In this document: positions 22,716 through 22,788 of the stretch, in pieces
Position numbering within the stretch: the stretch's first letter is position 1
How the letters are laid out: the number at the start of each line of letters is the position of its first letter
NCBI GenBank assembly: GCA_958367245.1
Contig: CATXEA010000039.1
Location: forward strand, 1 to 22,788
DNA length: 22,788 bases
DNA from: an uncultured Blautia sp.
GTDB taxonomy: Bacteria > Bacillota > Clostridia > Lachnospirales > Lachnospiraceae
Reading direction: 5' to 3'
Notes under the pieces: generated by a model
What the model saw: only the letters and a program-made list of their open reading frames with translations
Databases searched by the model: none
What the model was told of the DNA's origin: nothing
Made by a program: the position numbers and the translations under genes

Positions 22716-22788
22716 CAGACAGGAAAAACACGCTATGCAGGGCAACCGCATAAAAAATATTAATACCAAAATCATCACTTTTCCGTTA
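22716..22788. other. Window-edge intergenic DNA, nothing identified
   Basis: These 73 bases upstream of the xth promoter are AT-rich at the far end. I see no gene, tRNA, or clear terminator stem in them. Confidence 0.5.

Noticed and set aside
1..22788. Mobile element, phage, CRISPR or defence island
   Set aside because: No transposase, integrase, phage gene, direct-repeat array or tRNA-linked attachment site was seen; the genes are co-oriented and mostly housekeeping or metabolic.

Overview
The window comes from a low-GC Gram-positive bacterium, most probably a gut Lachnospiraceae (Clostridia). The basis is the protein style, strong AGGAGG ribosome binding sites, TTG starts, sigma-A promoters with TGn-extended -10 boxes, and the mix of a beta-glucoside PTS, an M16C peptidase-era-recO block and Lachnospiraceae-type hypothetical proteins. 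The genus cannot be fixed from this sequence alone. All 19 genes lie on the minus strand, so transcription runs from high to low coordinates. No tRNA, rRNA, CRISPR array, insertion sequence or phage gene was seen. The longest gap between genes is about 224 bases (875-1098).

Layout in transcription order. (1) 22712-19503: an operon of exodeoxyribonuclease III, a GH13 debranching-enzyme-like protein that has lost its catalytic residues, and a DUF5662-type protein with an HD-like histidine/aspartate pattern. (2) 19490-17688: UDP-galactopyranose mutase (glf) with its own promoter, then a 200-residue protein of unknown function. (3) 17580-12933: M16C peptidase, era and recO. (4) 12864-11326: glyS with its own promoter and a strong terminator. 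(5) 11299-10513: an RpiR-family regulator with its own terminator. (6) 10462-6956: promoter, beta-glucoside PTS EIIBCA, GH1 6-phospho-beta-glucosidase, terminator. (7) 6888-1007: promoter, Nramp-related transporter, terminator-like hairpin, pxpB, pxpC, accB, accC, pxpA, final terminator. (8) 961-1: promoter and the first 291 codons of a secreted protein that runs off the window.

The most interesting block is region 7. It holds the three 5-oxoprolinase genes (pxpB, pxpC, pxpA) interleaved with a biotin carboxyl carrier protein and a biotin carboxylase, behind a transporter of the Nramp fold that lacks the metal-binding motifs. PxpB and PxpC are homologous to the carboxyltransferase part of urea carboxylase. 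The operon therefore encodes every part of a biotin-dependent lactam carboxylase plus a hydrolase (PxpA). I infer that it takes up 5-oxoproline (pyroglutamate) or a related lactam, carboxylates it with biotin-CO2, and opens the ring. Region 6 is a standard uptake and hydrolysis pair: the PTS imports and phosphorylates a beta-glucoside and the GH1 enzyme cleaves it. The divergent GH13 protein in region 1 is the second candidate for new biology.
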